From assembly GCA_905210545.1 (NCBI GenBank), contig CAJLXC010000009.1, positions 1 through 32,024 of the forward strand: a stretch of DNA of 32,024 nt, read 5' to 3'. The stretch comes from an uncultured Eubacteriales bacterium. Lineage in GTDB: Bacteria; Bacillota; Clostridia; Christensenellales; Borkfalkiaceae. Each line of letters begins with the position of its first letter. Within the stretch, counting starts at the first letter, position 1. Under the pieces are notes generated by a model, which had not been told where the DNA came from, ran no database searches, and was given only the letters and a program-made list of their open reading frames with translations. Shown in pieces: positions 23,987 to 32,024 of this stretch. A program made the position numbers and the translations under genes.

Positions 23987-24784
23987 ATGTTGTATTTCGT
24001 GGCAACGCCGATAGGCAATCTTAAAGATATTTCGCTTCGCGCGATAGAAGTTTTAAAATCCGTAGACGAAATCGCCTGCGAAGACACGCGCCGTTCCGCG
24101 GTGCTTCTCAATCGTTACGATATAAAAAAGCCGCTTTTTTCGTACCATAAGTTCAACGAAAAAGAAGAAAGCGAGAAGATAGCGGAAAAACTCGAATCGG
24201 GTAAAAACCTTGCGCTCGTTACGGACGCGGGCATGCCCGTCATATCCGACCCCGGCAACGTTCTCGTAAAAACGCTTATAGAGCGCGGTCTTGAATTCAC
24301 CGTCGTTCCGGGCGCGTGCGCCTGCGTTTCCGCTCTGGTGCTGTCGGGTTTTTCCTGCGCGAGGTTTTGTTTTATAGGTTTTCTCCCGCAGAAGAACGGC
24401 GAAAGGAAAGAACTCCTTTCAAAATATAAGGATCTCGATATGCCGCTCGTGTTTTATTCCGCCCCGCACGATATAGTAAAGGACGTAACCGACATTGCGG
24501 AGATTTTTGGAGACCGAGCCGCGGCGGCGGTTAAAGAAATCACCAAAATATACGAGGGCGTGGAACGTTTTAATTTAAAAGACGGTATGAAATCCGAGCC
24601 GAAAGGCGAATACGTCCTTATCGTGGACGGAAAAGGCAAAGAAGATTTTTCCGACCTGTCGGAAGAAGAACACGTAAAAAAGTATCTGGACGAAGGCATG
24701 GATAAAAAAGACGCCATAAAAAGGGTTGCCAGAGAGCGCGGCGTGAGCAAGTCTTCTTTGTATAAATACACTATAGAGAAATAA
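23987..24784 (+). CDS. rsmI: 16S rRNA (cytidine-1402-2'-O)-methyltransferase
   Basis: This 265-residue protein has all the RsmI landmarks: ATPIGNLKDIS at residues 6-16, CEDTRRS near 36, VTDAGMPVISDPG near 80, and VPGACACVSALVLSGF near 105. The C-terminal helix-turn-helix-like tail (DKKDAIKRVARERGVSKSSLY) is also usual. It methylates the decoding centre of the small ribosomal subunit. The ribosome binding site is AAAGGTG. Confidence 0.96.
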   Translation: MLYFVATPIGNLKDISLRAIEVLKSVDEIACEDTRRSAVLLNRYDIKKPLFSYHKFNEKEESEKIAEKLESGKNLALVTDAGMPVISDPGNVLVKTLIERGLEFTVVPGACACVSALVLSGFSCARFCFIGFLPQKNGERKELLSKYKDLDMPLVFYSAPHDIVKDVTDIAEIFGDRAAAAVKEITKIYEGVERFNLKDGMKSEPKGEYVLIVDGKGKEDFSDLSEEEHVKKYLDEGMDKKDAIKRVARERGVSKSSLYKYTIEK

Positions 24785-24814
24785 CGGCGCGACGCGTCCG
24801 TAAAGGGGAACTGT

Positions 24815-25585
24815 ATGGAAACACCTATAATAGGCTATATATCGCTTTACTATATGATGATGTATTTTTTCATTTACGCGTTTCTCGGCTGGGTGCAGGA
24901 AGTGATTTTTGCCACGCTGAAGACGGGTAAATTCGTCAACCGCGGATTTCTGAACGGTCCCGTCTGCCCGATTTACGGGGTGGGAATGGCGGTTTGCGTG
25001 CTGCTTTTGAATCCGCTCGCGGAAAAGTGGTGGCTTCTGATTCTCGTCGGCGGCGCGCTCGCGACTTTTTTAGAACTGATAACGGGCTTCGTTCTCGATA
25101 AGATTTTCAAAACCAAATGGTGGGATTATTCTAAAGAGCCTTTTAATTTTAAAGGTTACGTGTGTTTAAGGTTTGCCGTTATCTGGGGCTTAGCGGTGCT
25201 TCTGGTTTTCAAAACGCTCGTTCCGCTGACGGATAAACTGATTTCGCTTATACCGTTCAAGTGGTGGGGCGCGGCTATACTCGGCGTGTTGTGGATTATT
25301 ATTATCATAGATTTCGTTACAGACGTAAGACAGCTGAAAAACCTTAAAGAAAACCTTAACGAAACGTCTAAAATCGCAGAGCTTATCCATAAAGATTCCG
25401 ACTTTATCGGAAAACGCGTTTCCGACGCAACCATAGTCGTTGCCGGCAGGCTTAAAAAAGTGACGGAAAAGCTTAACAAGTCGCGACTCGCCAAAGCGTT
25501 CCCGCGGCTCAGGAAGAAGAACGAAGAAGTCGTGTCGGAATACGAAAAGGCGCAGCAGAAAGACGATAAAGAACAAAACTTATAA
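24815..25585 (+). CDS. PF06541-type membrane protein (putative ABC-transporter type IV)
   Basis: This 256-residue protein has about five membrane helices in the first 165 residues. The opening YAFLGWVQEV and the FVNRGFLNGPVCPIYG motif (about residues 40-55), followed by GALATFLELITG, identify the ABC_trans_CmpB (PF06541) family, common in Bacillota and despite its name of unproven function. The C-terminal 90 residues are a soluble, charged, probably helical tail. No ATPase gene accompanies it. A ribosome binding site (AAGGGG) lies upstream, and a terminator closes the unit. Confidence 0.82.
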   Translation: METPIIGYISLYYMMMYFFIYAFLGWVQEVIFATLKTGKFVNRGFLNGPVCPIYGVGMAVCVLLLNPLAEKWWLLILVGGALATFLELITGFVLDKIFKTKWWDYSKEPFNFKGYVCLRFAVIWGLAVLLVFKTLVPLTDKLISLIPFKWWGAAILGVLWIIIIIDFVTDVRQLKNLKENLNETSKIAELIHKDSDFIGKRVSDATIVVAGRLKKVTEKLNKSRLAKAFPRLRKKNEEVVSEYEKAQQKDDKEQNL

Positions 25586-25614
25586 CAAACCGAAACGAAA
25601 AATTCAAAAAAATC

Positions 25615-25646
25615 GCGCCGCGGCGGAAATTCTTCCGCCGCGGCGC
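25615..25646. terminator. Bidirectional terminator between the PF06541 gene and serS
   Basis: A perfect 14-bp GC-rich stem (25615-25628 with 25633-25646) has a 4-base loop. Seven T follow on the minus strand and TTTTT follows after four bases on the plus strand, so it suits serS best but can serve both. Confidence 0.9.
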
Positions 25647-25676
25647 AGCCTTTTTAAATCGTTTTATATCTTCGGA

Positions 25677-26957
25677 TTAAAGGGTTATTTTTTCCTGTCC
25701 GCCCATAAACGGTCTTAACGCTTCGGGAACGGTAACGCTTCCGTCGGCGTTCTGGTACTGTTCTATAATCGCGGGGAACACGCGCGACGTCGCAAGTCCG
25801 GAACCGTTGAGCGTATGCACGAAACGCGTTTTTCCCGATTCGCCGCGATACTTGGTGTTGTTTCTTCTCGCCTGATAATCTCTCGCGTTGGAAACGGAGC
25901 TGACCTCCTTATAAATCCCCATAGAAGGAATCCATACCTCTATATCGTAAGTTCTCGCCATAGAAGCCGAGCAGTCGCCCGCGGCGAGCTTGCTTATGCG
26001 GAAGTGAAGCCCGAGCTTTTCCATTAAAGAAGCCGCTTTGTTCACGAGTTCGTTAAACGCCTCGTCGCTACCTTCCTGCGTGGTGTACTGAACCATTTCT
26101 ACCTTGTTGAACTGATGACCGCGAATCATTCCGCGTTCTTCCGCGCGATAAGACCCCGCTTCTTTTCTGAAACACGGCGTATACGCGAAGAATTTCATCG
26201 GGAGCTTGTTGCGGTCTACTATTTCGCCCGCGTAAAGGTTGACGAGCGCGGTTTCCGCCGTGGGGAGCATAAAGCGGTTTTTCTTTCTGTCCTCGTCCAC
26301 GTCCAGCCAGTATACCTCGTCGGAAAATTTGGGGAACTGTCCCGCGCCGAAGCCGCAGTTATAACCGAGCTGCAACGGGGGAAGAATAAATTCGTAGCCG
26401 TCTTTTAAATGCTCCGAAATAAAGAAGTTAAGAAGCGCCCATTCGAGCCTTGCGCCTTCTCCGCGGTATACCCAGAAGCCGCCGCCGGAAAGCTTGACTC
26501 CGCGCGTATAATCTATAATTCCGAGCTTGGTGCAGAGATCCACGTGGTTTTGCGCGTCAAACCCGAATTCGGGTTTTTTGCCGAAAATTTTTATTACTTC
26601 GTTGTTTTCTTTTTCGCCCGCTTTCAGGTCTTCGTCGGGAATGTTCGGCATAACCGCAAGCATATCGAAAACCTTTTGTTCGAGGTCTTTGGCTTCCGTG
26701 TCGCCTTCCGCGATTTTATCGCCCAGCGTTCTCATCTCCGCGAATATCGCGTCTACGGGTTTGCCTTCTTTTTTGAGTTTGGGTATTTCCGCCGAAACCT
26801 TATTGCGTTCCGCTTTCAACGCTTCTACTTCCGAAATGACTTTTCTTCTTTTTTCGTCGAGAGAAAGAAGCGCGTCGAAATCCGCTTCGTAACCTTTCTT
26901 TTTAAGAAGGGCTTTTATATGCTCTTTGTCTTCTTGTATCCTTTTTAAGTCTAACAT
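25677..26957 (-). CDS. serS: Seryl-tRNA synthetase
   Basis: This 426-residue class II enzyme has an N-terminal two-helix tRNA-binding arm (about residues 30-100, Lys/Glu-rich). The core has motif 2 (FRKEAGSYRAEERGMIRGHQF, near 265) and motif 3 (LNGSGLATSRVFPAIIEQ, near 380). An in-frame ATG 153 bases upstream was rejected: it would translate through the promoter, whereas the chosen ATG has GGAG 7 bases before it and begins with the usual MLDLKRIQ. The leader is only about 30 bases, so there is no room for a T-box. Confidence 0.97.
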   Translation of the reverse strand: MLDLKRIQEDKEHIKALLKKKGYEADFDALLSLDEKRRKVISEVEALKAERNKVSAEIPKLKKEGKPVDAIFAEMRTLGDKIAEGDTEAKDLEQKVFDMLAVMPNIPDEDLKAGEKENNEVIKIFGKKPEFGFDAQNHVDLCTKLGIIDYTRGVKLSGGGFWVYRGEGARLEWALLNFFISEHLKDGYEFILPPLQLGYNCGFGAGQFPKFSDEVYWLDVDEDRKKNRFMLPTAETALVNLYAGEIVDRNKLPMKFFAYTPCFRKEAGSYRAEERGMIRGHQFNKVEMVQYTTQEGSDEAFNELVNKAASLMEKLGLHFRISKLAAGDCSASMARTYDIEVWIPSMGIYKEVSSVSNARDYQARRNNTKYRGESGKTRFVHTLNGSGLATSRVFPAIIEQYQNADGSVTVPEALRPFMGGQEKITL

Positions 26958-26994
26958 AAACCGACTCCGCTTGAAATTTAAAATGTATATAACA

Positions 26995-27023
26995 ATTATA
27001 ACGGTATTTGGCGAGAAAATCAA
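26995..27023 (-). promoter_or_regulatory. Promoter for serS
   Basis: On the minus strand TTGATT (27023-27018), 17 bases, perfect TATAAT (27000-26995). Confidence 0.8.
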
Positions 27024-27136
27024 GCGAAACGTGTTCGTTTGCCCCGAAAATATTTGTCGGCGGCGCGGTTGGTTCGCGATAGTTTTCCGTAAAATGAAAA
27101 AAATTAACAAAAATATTCTAATTCGGCTTAATCCGT

Positions 27137-27165
27137 TTGCTAAAACGGTAAAACAATGTTAAAAT
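27137..27165 (+). promoter_or_regulatory. Promoter for the DeoR-cysE-cysS-alaS run
   Basis: TTGCTA (27137-27142), 17 bases, TAAAAT (27160-27165), followed by the site AAAAGGTG. The leader is about 12 bases. Between the divergent serS promoter and this one (27024-27136) I see no gene. Confidence 0.65.
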
Positions 27166-27183
27166 ATTTCAAAAGGTGTTTTT

Positions 27184-27942
27184 ATGAAAGACAGATTGTT
27201 TCATCTGAAAGAGTTTATAGATAAAAACGGAAAGGTCACCGTTCACGAGCTGGAATGCGCGTTCAAGGGCGTGTCTTCTATGACGCTTCGCCGCGACCTT
27301 ATCCGACTCGAAGAGCAGAACGCCGTTCTTCGCGTGCCGGGCGGCGCGGTTTCTATGGATTCAGTCGTCCGCGCCAAAGAGGCGGACGTATCTAAGAGAA
27401 TAAACTACAACGCTTCCGAAAAACTCGAAATCGCGGAAAAGGCGGTCGCGCTCGTAGAACCTAAAAGCTGCGTGTTTATAGACGGCGGTTCTACCACCAC
27501 GTATTTCGCGCGCGCTCTGCCGGACGATAATTTTTATATTCTCACAAACGCGCTTATAATTGCGGAAACGATTTTAAGAAAAGAAAAACCCACCGTTGCG
27601 CTTCTGGGCGGCGACCTTAAAAAGAACAATTTCATCACCGTCGGCAAAACCTGTCAGGATTTTATCGACAACGTGAATATTCAGACCGCCGTTATGACCG
27701 CCACGGGTTATATCCGCGACACGGGCGATTTCACTTGCGGAAGTCAGTCGGAAGCGGAAGTCAAACGCAAGGTTATAGAAAAAGCGGATTACGTCATTAT
27801 GCTTATAGACAGCTCCAAGGTGAACAAAAAAACGCCTTACACTTTCGCTCGCCTTACCGACGTAAACTGTATGGTGACCGATAAAAACTTTTCGAGGGAT
27901 TTAAAGGCGAGTATAGAAGAACAGGGCGTGAAAGTGGTTTAG
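27184..27942 (+). CDS. DeoR/GlpR-family transcriptional regulator
   Basis: This 252-residue repressor-type protein has an N-terminal winged helix-turn-helix (about residues 1-57, with SSMTLRRDLIRLEE as recognition helix and wing, and a VPGGA turn). Its sugar-phosphate-sensing domain (about 75-252) has FIDGGSTTTYFA, LTNALIIAE and LLGGDLKKNNF, as in the phosphosugar isomerase-like fold. Family members usually control sugar catabolism in response to a phosphorylated sugar. No sugar genes lie next to it here; the following genes are for cysteine and tRNA charging, so its targets are probably elsewhere, or are itself. Confidence 0.88.
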   Translation: MKDRLFHLKEFIDKNGKVTVHELECAFKGVSSMTLRRDLIRLEEQNAVLRVPGGAVSMDSVVRAKEADVSKRINYNASEKLEIAEKAVALVEPKSCVFIDGGSTTTYFARALPDDNFYILTNALIIAETILRKEKPTVALLGGDLKKNNFITVGKTCQDFIDNVNIQTAVMTATGYIRDTGDFTCGSQSEAEVKRKVIEKADYVIMLIDSSKVNKKTPYTFARLTDVNCMVTDKNFSRDLKASIEEQGVKVV

Positions 27943-27987
27943 CGCAACGAGCGCGACGCCGCGACTAAGGCAAGAGGAATCGGTAAT

Positions 27988-28710
27988 ATGTTTTTTAGAA
28001 ATTTAAGAAAGGATATACGCGCCGCCAAAGCAAACGATCCCGCGGCGAGAAATAAATTCGAAATTTTTCTCACGTATTCGGGCGTCAAGGCTCTGTCCTG
28101 GCACAGATGGGCGCATTTCCTTTATAAAATCAAACTAAAGCTTCTCGCCAGAATGACGAGTCAGTTCGCGAGATTTCTCACGGGGATAGAAATTCATCCC
28201 GCGGCGAAAATCGCGGGCGGCGTGTTCATAGATCACGGCACGGGCGTCGTGATAGGCGAAACGGCGGAAATAGAAGAAGGCGTTGTGATTTATCAGGGCG
28301 TTACGCTCGGCGGCACGGGCAAAGAAAAAGGCAAACGCCACCCCACGATAAAAAAAGGGGTTATGATAAGTGCGGGCGCGAAGATTCTCGGCGGGTTCAC
28401 CGTGGGTGAATACGCCAAAATAGGCGCGGGCGCGGTAGTGCTTAAAGAAGTTCCGCCTTACGCCACCGTCGTGGGCGTGCCGGGTATGGTGGTCCGCATA
28501 AACGGCGAAAAAGTGAACGACCTTCAGCAGGAAAAACGCGATCCGTTGCAAGAAGAAATCTGTCATCTGCGCGATAAGGTTTGCCGGCTCGAAGAGCTTG
28601 CCGTGAAAAACGGACTCGAGCTTTCTTACGAGCAGGAAGAAAAAATCACGCACGCAGACGAAGCGAGCAAAGACGAAAACCGCGAGGAAAAAGAAAATGA
28701 AAATTTATAA
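27988..28710 (+). CDS. cysE: Serine O-acetyltransferase
   Basis: This 240-residue enzyme makes O-acetylserine from serine and acetyl-CoA, the first step to cysteine. A helical N-terminal part (about residues 1-65) is followed by the left-handed hexapeptide helix with IDHGTGVVIGETAEI, GVTLGGTGKEKGKRHP and GAKILGG motifs. It is the shorter, EpsC-like form. A C-terminal stretch of about 60 residues is charged and probably coiled. It overlaps cysS by 14 bases, the same cysE-cysS pair as in Bacillus. Confidence 0.93.
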   Translation: MFFRNLRKDIRAAKANDPAARNKFEIFLTYSGVKALSWHRWAHFLYKIKLKLLARMTSQFARFLTGIEIHPAAKIAGGVFIDHGTGVVIGETAEIEEGVVIYQGVTLGGTGKEKGKRHPTIKKGVMISAGAKILGGFTVGEYAKIGAGAVVLKEVPPYATVVGVPGMVVRINGEKVNDLQQEKRDPLQEEICHLRDKVCRLEELAVKNGLELSYEQEEKITHADEASKDENREEKENENL

Positions 28711-30076
28711 CACTCTTACGGGCAGAAAAGAAGAGTTTTCTCCTATAGAAGACGGTAAAGTTAAAATGTACGCGTGCGGCATAACCGTATCGGGCGAAGC
28801 GCACATAGGTCACGCGTATCAGGCTCTTATTTACGATATAATAAGAAAATATCTCGAAAAGAAAGGTTATAAAGTCGCATACGCACGCAATTATACGGAC
28901 GTGGACGATAAAATAATCGCCAAATCCAACGAAACGGGTATCCCCGCCGACAAATACGCCAAGGATATGATAAAGCGTATAGACGAGCAGATGAGAAGGT
29001 TTCAGGTGGACGAACCGTCGCTCTGGATAAAAGCAACCGACTGTATAGGCGACATCATAAAATTCATTTCCGCGCTTATAGAAAAAGGCTGCGCGTATCC
29101 GACGGAAAAGGGAGACGTGTACTTCTCCGTGGCGAGCTTTCCCGGGTACGGCAAGCTTTCGCACAGAAATTTAGAAGACGCTATAAACGGCGTCCGCATA
29201 GACAACGACGAACAAAAAAGAGATCCGCTCGACTTCGCGCTGTGGAAATCCGCCAAAGAAGGCGAGCCGTTCTGGAATTCGCCCTGGGGCAAGGGCAGAC
29301 CGGGCTGGCATATAGAATGCTCCGCAATGAACAGAAAAGCGTTCGGCGACTGCATAGATATTCACGGCGGCGGCAGGGATCTTATTTTTCCGCACCACGA
29401 AAACGAAATCGCCCAGACGGAAGCGTTGACGGGCAAGCGTTTCGCCAAATACTGGATTCATAACGGACTTATCAAGGTCAACGGACAAAAAATGAGCAAG
29501 TCGCTCGGCAACAGCCTGCTTTTATCCGATCTTCTCGATAAATATTCTCCCGAAACGATTAAATTCGCGCTCCTTTCTACCAACTACCGCGGAGATATAA
29601 ACGTTACGGACGAACTTTTCCCCGAAGCGCAGAAGCACCTTTCGTCGTTCTATACGGCGATAAAAGCCGCAACCGACGCGGGGATAAAAATCCGGGGCGA
29701 TTATCCCGAAATAGACGAAAAATTCAACGCCGCTATGGACGACGATTTCAATACCGCTCTCGCGCTGAGCGATTTGTTCGGGTATTTTAAAACCATAAAA
29801 GCCGGAATAGAAAAGAAAGACGAAAAAGTCGGCGCGATGATAGCGCAGATAAAGAAAACCTACTCGCTTTTAGGGCTGTTTAAATCGGACGCGGAAGAGT
29901 TTTTAAAAGAAAAACAGACCGAAATCCCCGCGGAAATACTTGCGCTTGCCGATAAAATGCAAGCCGCCCGCGCCACGAAAGAATACGCCGCGGCAGACGC
30001 GTTCCGCGCCGAAATCAACGATAAAGGCTATAACGTCGCCATAAGCAAAGACGGCGTTAAGATAACCCGAAAATAA
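28697..30076 (+). CDS. cysS: Cysteinyl-tRNA synthetase
   Basis: This 459-residue class I enzyme has the HIGH-type motif as AHIGHAY (residues 35-41) and the KMSKS motif as KMSKSLGN. The zinc ligands appear in YACGITV, HIECSAM and HHENE. The C-terminal half is helical, as usual. The start lies inside cysE (14-base overlap), so cysteine supply and tRNA-Cys charging are tightly linked. Length is normal. Confidence 0.97.
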   Translation: MKIYNTLTGRKEEFSPIEDGKVKMYACGITVSGEAHIGHAYQALIYDIIRKYLEKKGYKVAYARNYTDVDDKIIAKSNETGIPADKYAKDMIKRIDEQMRRFQVDEPSLWIKATDCIGDIIKFISALIEKGCAYPTEKGDVYFSVASFPGYGKLSHRNLEDAINGVRIDNDEQKRDPLDFALWKSAKEGEPFWNSPWGKGRPGWHIECSAMNRKAFGDCIDIHGGGRDLIFPHHENEIAQTEALTGKRFAKYWIHNGLIKVNGQKMSKSLGNSLLLSDLLDKYSPETIKFALLSTNYRGDINVTDELFPEAQKHLSSFYTAIKAATDAGIKIRGDYPEIDEKFNAAMDDDFNTALALSDLFGYFKTIKAGIEKKDEKVGAMIAQIKKTYSLLGLFKSDAEEFLKEKQTEIPAEILALADKMQAARATKEYAAADAFRAEINDKGYNVAISKDGVKITRK

Positions 30077-30099
30077 ATCCCGAAAAAAAGGAAAGCATT

Positions 30100-31920
30100 A
30101 TGTTCACTTCTAAAGAATTAAGAGAAAAATGGATAAAATTTTACGAGTCCAAAGGGCATCTTAACATAGGCGCGGTGTCGCTTATAGGCGACGGGACTAC
30201 GGGCGTTATGTTCAACGTCGCGGGCATGCAGCCGCTTATGCCGTATCTTTTAGGCAAACCGCACCCGTCCGGCAAAACCCGTCTTTGCAACGTTCAGGGC
30301 TGCGTCAGAACCGTGGATATAGATTCCGTCGGCGACGCTACGCACTTCACCTTTTTCGAAATGATGGGCAACTGGTCTTTGGGCGATTATTTCAAAAAGG
30401 AAAAAACCGCCTGGACATTCGAGCTTCTGACAAAGGTGTTCGGATTCGACAAAGACAAAATCTGTTCTACCGTGTTCGAAGGCAACGATTCGGTAAAAAG
30501 AGACGACGAAACCGCGGAGCTTTTGAAAAATCTCGGCATAAAACCGGAAAATATTTTTTATCTTCCCAAAAAAGACAACTGGTGGGAATTAGAAGGCACC
30601 GCAGGCACGCCGTGCGGACCGGATAACGAGTGGTTCTATCCGAGAGAAGACGGCAAAGACTCTTCCGACTTTTTAACGGGCAACCGCTACGTTGAAATCG
30701 GCAACGACGTGTATATGCAATATAAAAAATGCGCCGGCGGCAAATACGAAGAACTCGACCATAAAAACGTCGATACGGGCTTCGGTCTCGACAGACTGCT
30801 CGTGTTCCTTAACGGACTTGACGACGGTTATAAAACCGACTTGTTTGCAGAGCCCGTCGCCTATCTCGAAAAGATTTCCGGCAAAAGCTACGATAAAGAC
30901 GAAACCGCGAGAAAAGCTATGCGTATAATCGCGGATCATACGAGAACGTCCGTTATGCTTATCGGCGACGCGAACGGAATCCTTCCTTCCAACACGGGCG
31001 CGGGGTATATTTTAAGAAGACTTCTCCGCAGAGCGATAAGATACTGCAAAACTCTCGGCATAGACGCTACCGAAATGAAAGGCGTGGCTAAAATCTTTAT
31101 CGAAAAAATTTACGACGAAGCGTATCCTTTGCTCGTCGAAAAAGAGGATTATATCCTTGCCGAAATAGAAAAAGAAATAAAGAAATTCGAGGCGACTCTC
31201 GCCGCGGGTATTAAAGAATTCGATAAAACCGTTACCGGAATAGAACGCAAAAACGCGTTTATGTCGCAAAAAGACGCGTCTTTCGTCCCCGAAACGGTCA
31301 TCTCGGGTAAGGCGGCGTTCAGATTGTACGATACTTACGGGTTTCCTCTCGAACTCACCGAAGAACTCGCCGCGGAAAGGGGCTTTGCCGTCGATAAAGA
31401 GGGCTTTGACGAAGCGTTCAAGGCGCATCAGGAACTTTCTAAGGCGCAGGCGGCTTCCGCAAAAGGCGGACTTACCGAACGCAACGAGATAACTACCAAA
31501 TATCATACAGCCACGCATATAATGCTTGCGGGACTTCGCAAAATGTTCGGAGAAAAAACGGAACAAAAAGGCTCGAATATCAACGAAGAGCGTCTGCGCT
31601 TCGATTTTAACTGCGACCATAAAATGACGGACGAAGAGTTGAAATCGCTCGAAAAGTTCGTGAACGACGCGATTGCTGCTAAAATCGACGTGGTTCGCAC
31701 AGAAGTGCCTTATAAAACCGCTATAGCGGAAGGCGCGTACGGCGTGTTCCACGCGGATTCCGAAGATCAGCCCGTTTCGGTCTATACGATCGGCGGGGTA
31801 GACAAACAGATATGCGGCGGGCCGCACGTAAACAACACGTCGGAACTCGGCAAATTCAGAATCGTAAAAGAAGAAAGCTCGTCTTCCGGGGTAAGAAGAA
31901 TCAAAGCCGTGCTGGAATAA
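30100..31920 (+). CDS. alaS: Short-form alanyl-tRNA synthetase lacking C-Ala and the first editing subdomain
   Basis: This 606-residue enzyme charges tRNA-Ala; standard bacterial AlaRS is about 870. The class II core is present (FFEMMGNWSLGDYFK near residue 85, GFGLDRLLVFL near 228), and the editing zinc ligands are H469, H473, C572 and H576 (HTATH and CGGPHV). Spacing between the HxxxH and CxxxH pairs (103) equals that of E. coli (564 to 666), but the HxxxH sits about 95 residues earlier, because the beta-barrel with the usual GGQ motif is missing. The protein stops right after GVRRIKAVLE, so the C-Ala domain is missing as well. The CGGPHV and ESSSSGVRRI style resembles forms I know from candidate-phyla bacteria. 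The start has AAGGAAA upstream. Confidence 0.9.
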   Translation: MFTSKELREKWIKFYESKGHLNIGAVSLIGDGTTGVMFNVAGMQPLMPYLLGKPHPSGKTRLCNVQGCVRTVDIDSVGDATHFTFFEMMGNWSLGDYFKKEKTAWTFELLTKVFGFDKDKICSTVFEGNDSVKRDDETAELLKNLGIKPENIFYLPKKDNWWELEGTAGTPCGPDNEWFYPREDGKDSSDFLTGNRYVEIGNDVYMQYKKCAGGKYEELDHKNVDTGFGLDRLLVFLNGLDDGYKTDLFAEPVAYLEKISGKSYDKDETARKAMRIIADHTRTSVMLIGDANGILPSNTGAGYILRRLLRRAIRYCKTLGIDATEMKGVAKIFIEKIYDEAYPLLVEKEDYILAEIEKEIKKFEATLAAGIKEFDKTVTGIERKNAFMSQKDASFVPETVISGKAAFRLYDTYGFPLELTEELAAERGFAVDKEGFDEAFKAHQELSKAQAASAKGGLTERNEITTKYHTATHIMLAGLRKMFGEKTEQKGSNINEERLRFDFNCDHKMTDEELKSLEKFVNDAIAAKIDVVRTEVPYKTAIAEGAYGVFHADSEDQPVSVYTIGGVDKQICGGPHVNNTSELGKFRIVKEESSSSGVRRIKAVLE

Positions 31921-31937
31921 TTCGTAACGTAAACGGA

Positions 31938-31967
31938 CGGCGGGGAACGGGTGACTGTTCTCCGCCG
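31938..31967 (+). terminator. Hairpin after alaS, possible terminator
   Basis: GGCGGGGAAC (31939-31948) pairs with GTTCTCCGCC (31957-31966), with one G-T pair; the outer C-G pair is also possible. It lacks a T-run on the plus strand, so termination here is uncertain. The rest, to 32024, shows no gene. Confidence 0.4.
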
Positions 31968-32024
31968 AGGATAAAGTCAAGGGGTTTGTGCGAAAAAATA
32001 CGAAAAACTGCAACTTTCGTTAAA

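Noticed and set aside
26958..27110. N-terminal extension of SerS starting at 27110
   Set aside because: It crosses the serS promoter and adds 51 residues absent from the family.
31012..32013. 1-kb open frame on the minus strand opposite alaS
   Set aside because: The product is rich in Phe and Arg with no domain pattern, and the plus strand encodes an intact synthetase.
31800..32024. Frameshift truncating a full-length AlaRS
   Set aside because: After the stop there is no continuing C-Ala-like frame; a hairpin and gene-free DNA follow at once, and the missing barrel is internal, so a single frameshift cannot explain the form.

Overview
This window looks like part of a chromosome from a spore-forming or formerly spore-forming member of the Bacillota, class Clostridia. 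The signs are strong AGGAGG-type ribosome binding sites, consensus TTGACA/TATAAT promoters, CotF-like coat proteins, RicT, a DUF1540 protein, an ECF-type QueT transporter, and the tmk-holB-ricT-trmN6-rsmI gene order also known from Bacillus. A gut lineage of the Christensenellales type would fit the protein styles, but that is a guess from memory. I saw no prophage, insertion sequence, CRISPR array, rRNA or tRNA.

Layout. 1-6806: the 3' part of one giant surface protein, a subtilase (S8) with a PA insert, Fn3-like and Ig-like domains, a long BspA-type leucine-rich repeat array and a Gly-Cys plus membrane-helix C-terminus. 6885-9691: a promoter-led operon of a flippase-like membrane protein, PssA and Psd, which makes phosphatidylethanolamine. 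9717-9839: a short frame with a good ribosome binding site that looks like the stump of a sugar-kinase or phosphotransferase gene. 9965-11440 (minus): QueT behind a well-formed preQ1-I-like riboswitch, two small coat or ferritin-like proteins and a small unknown protein. 11577-14615: an Lrp-type regulator overlapping a class I aminotransferase, then an O-antigen-ligase-like membrane protein. 14719-16528 (minus): a second flippase-like protein behind ribosomal protein L9. 16727-16870: a Cys-rich DUF1540 protein. Facing it is an unexplained strong minus-strand promoter that would make a transcript of about 100 nt.

17214-24784 is housekeeping: greA, lysS, an unknown membrane-anchored protein, tmk, holB, ricT, a separate 2[4Fe-4S] ferredoxin unit, trmN6 and rsmI. 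It is followed by a PF06541-type membrane protein. serS lies on the minus strand (25677-26957). A DeoR-type regulator, cysE, cysS and a short alanyl-tRNA synthetase finish the window.

The most notable points are: the complete riboswitch circuit ahead of queT, including a mutually exclusive antiterminator; the short AlaRS, which lacks both the first editing subdomain and the C-Ala domain and resembles the type I associate with candidate-phyla bacteria; the flippase-PssA-Psd coupling; the orphan promoter-terminator unit near 16.9 kb; and the decapitated gene remnant at 9.7 kb. I did not find a clear new defence or mobile system. Most of the window is ordinary core genome.
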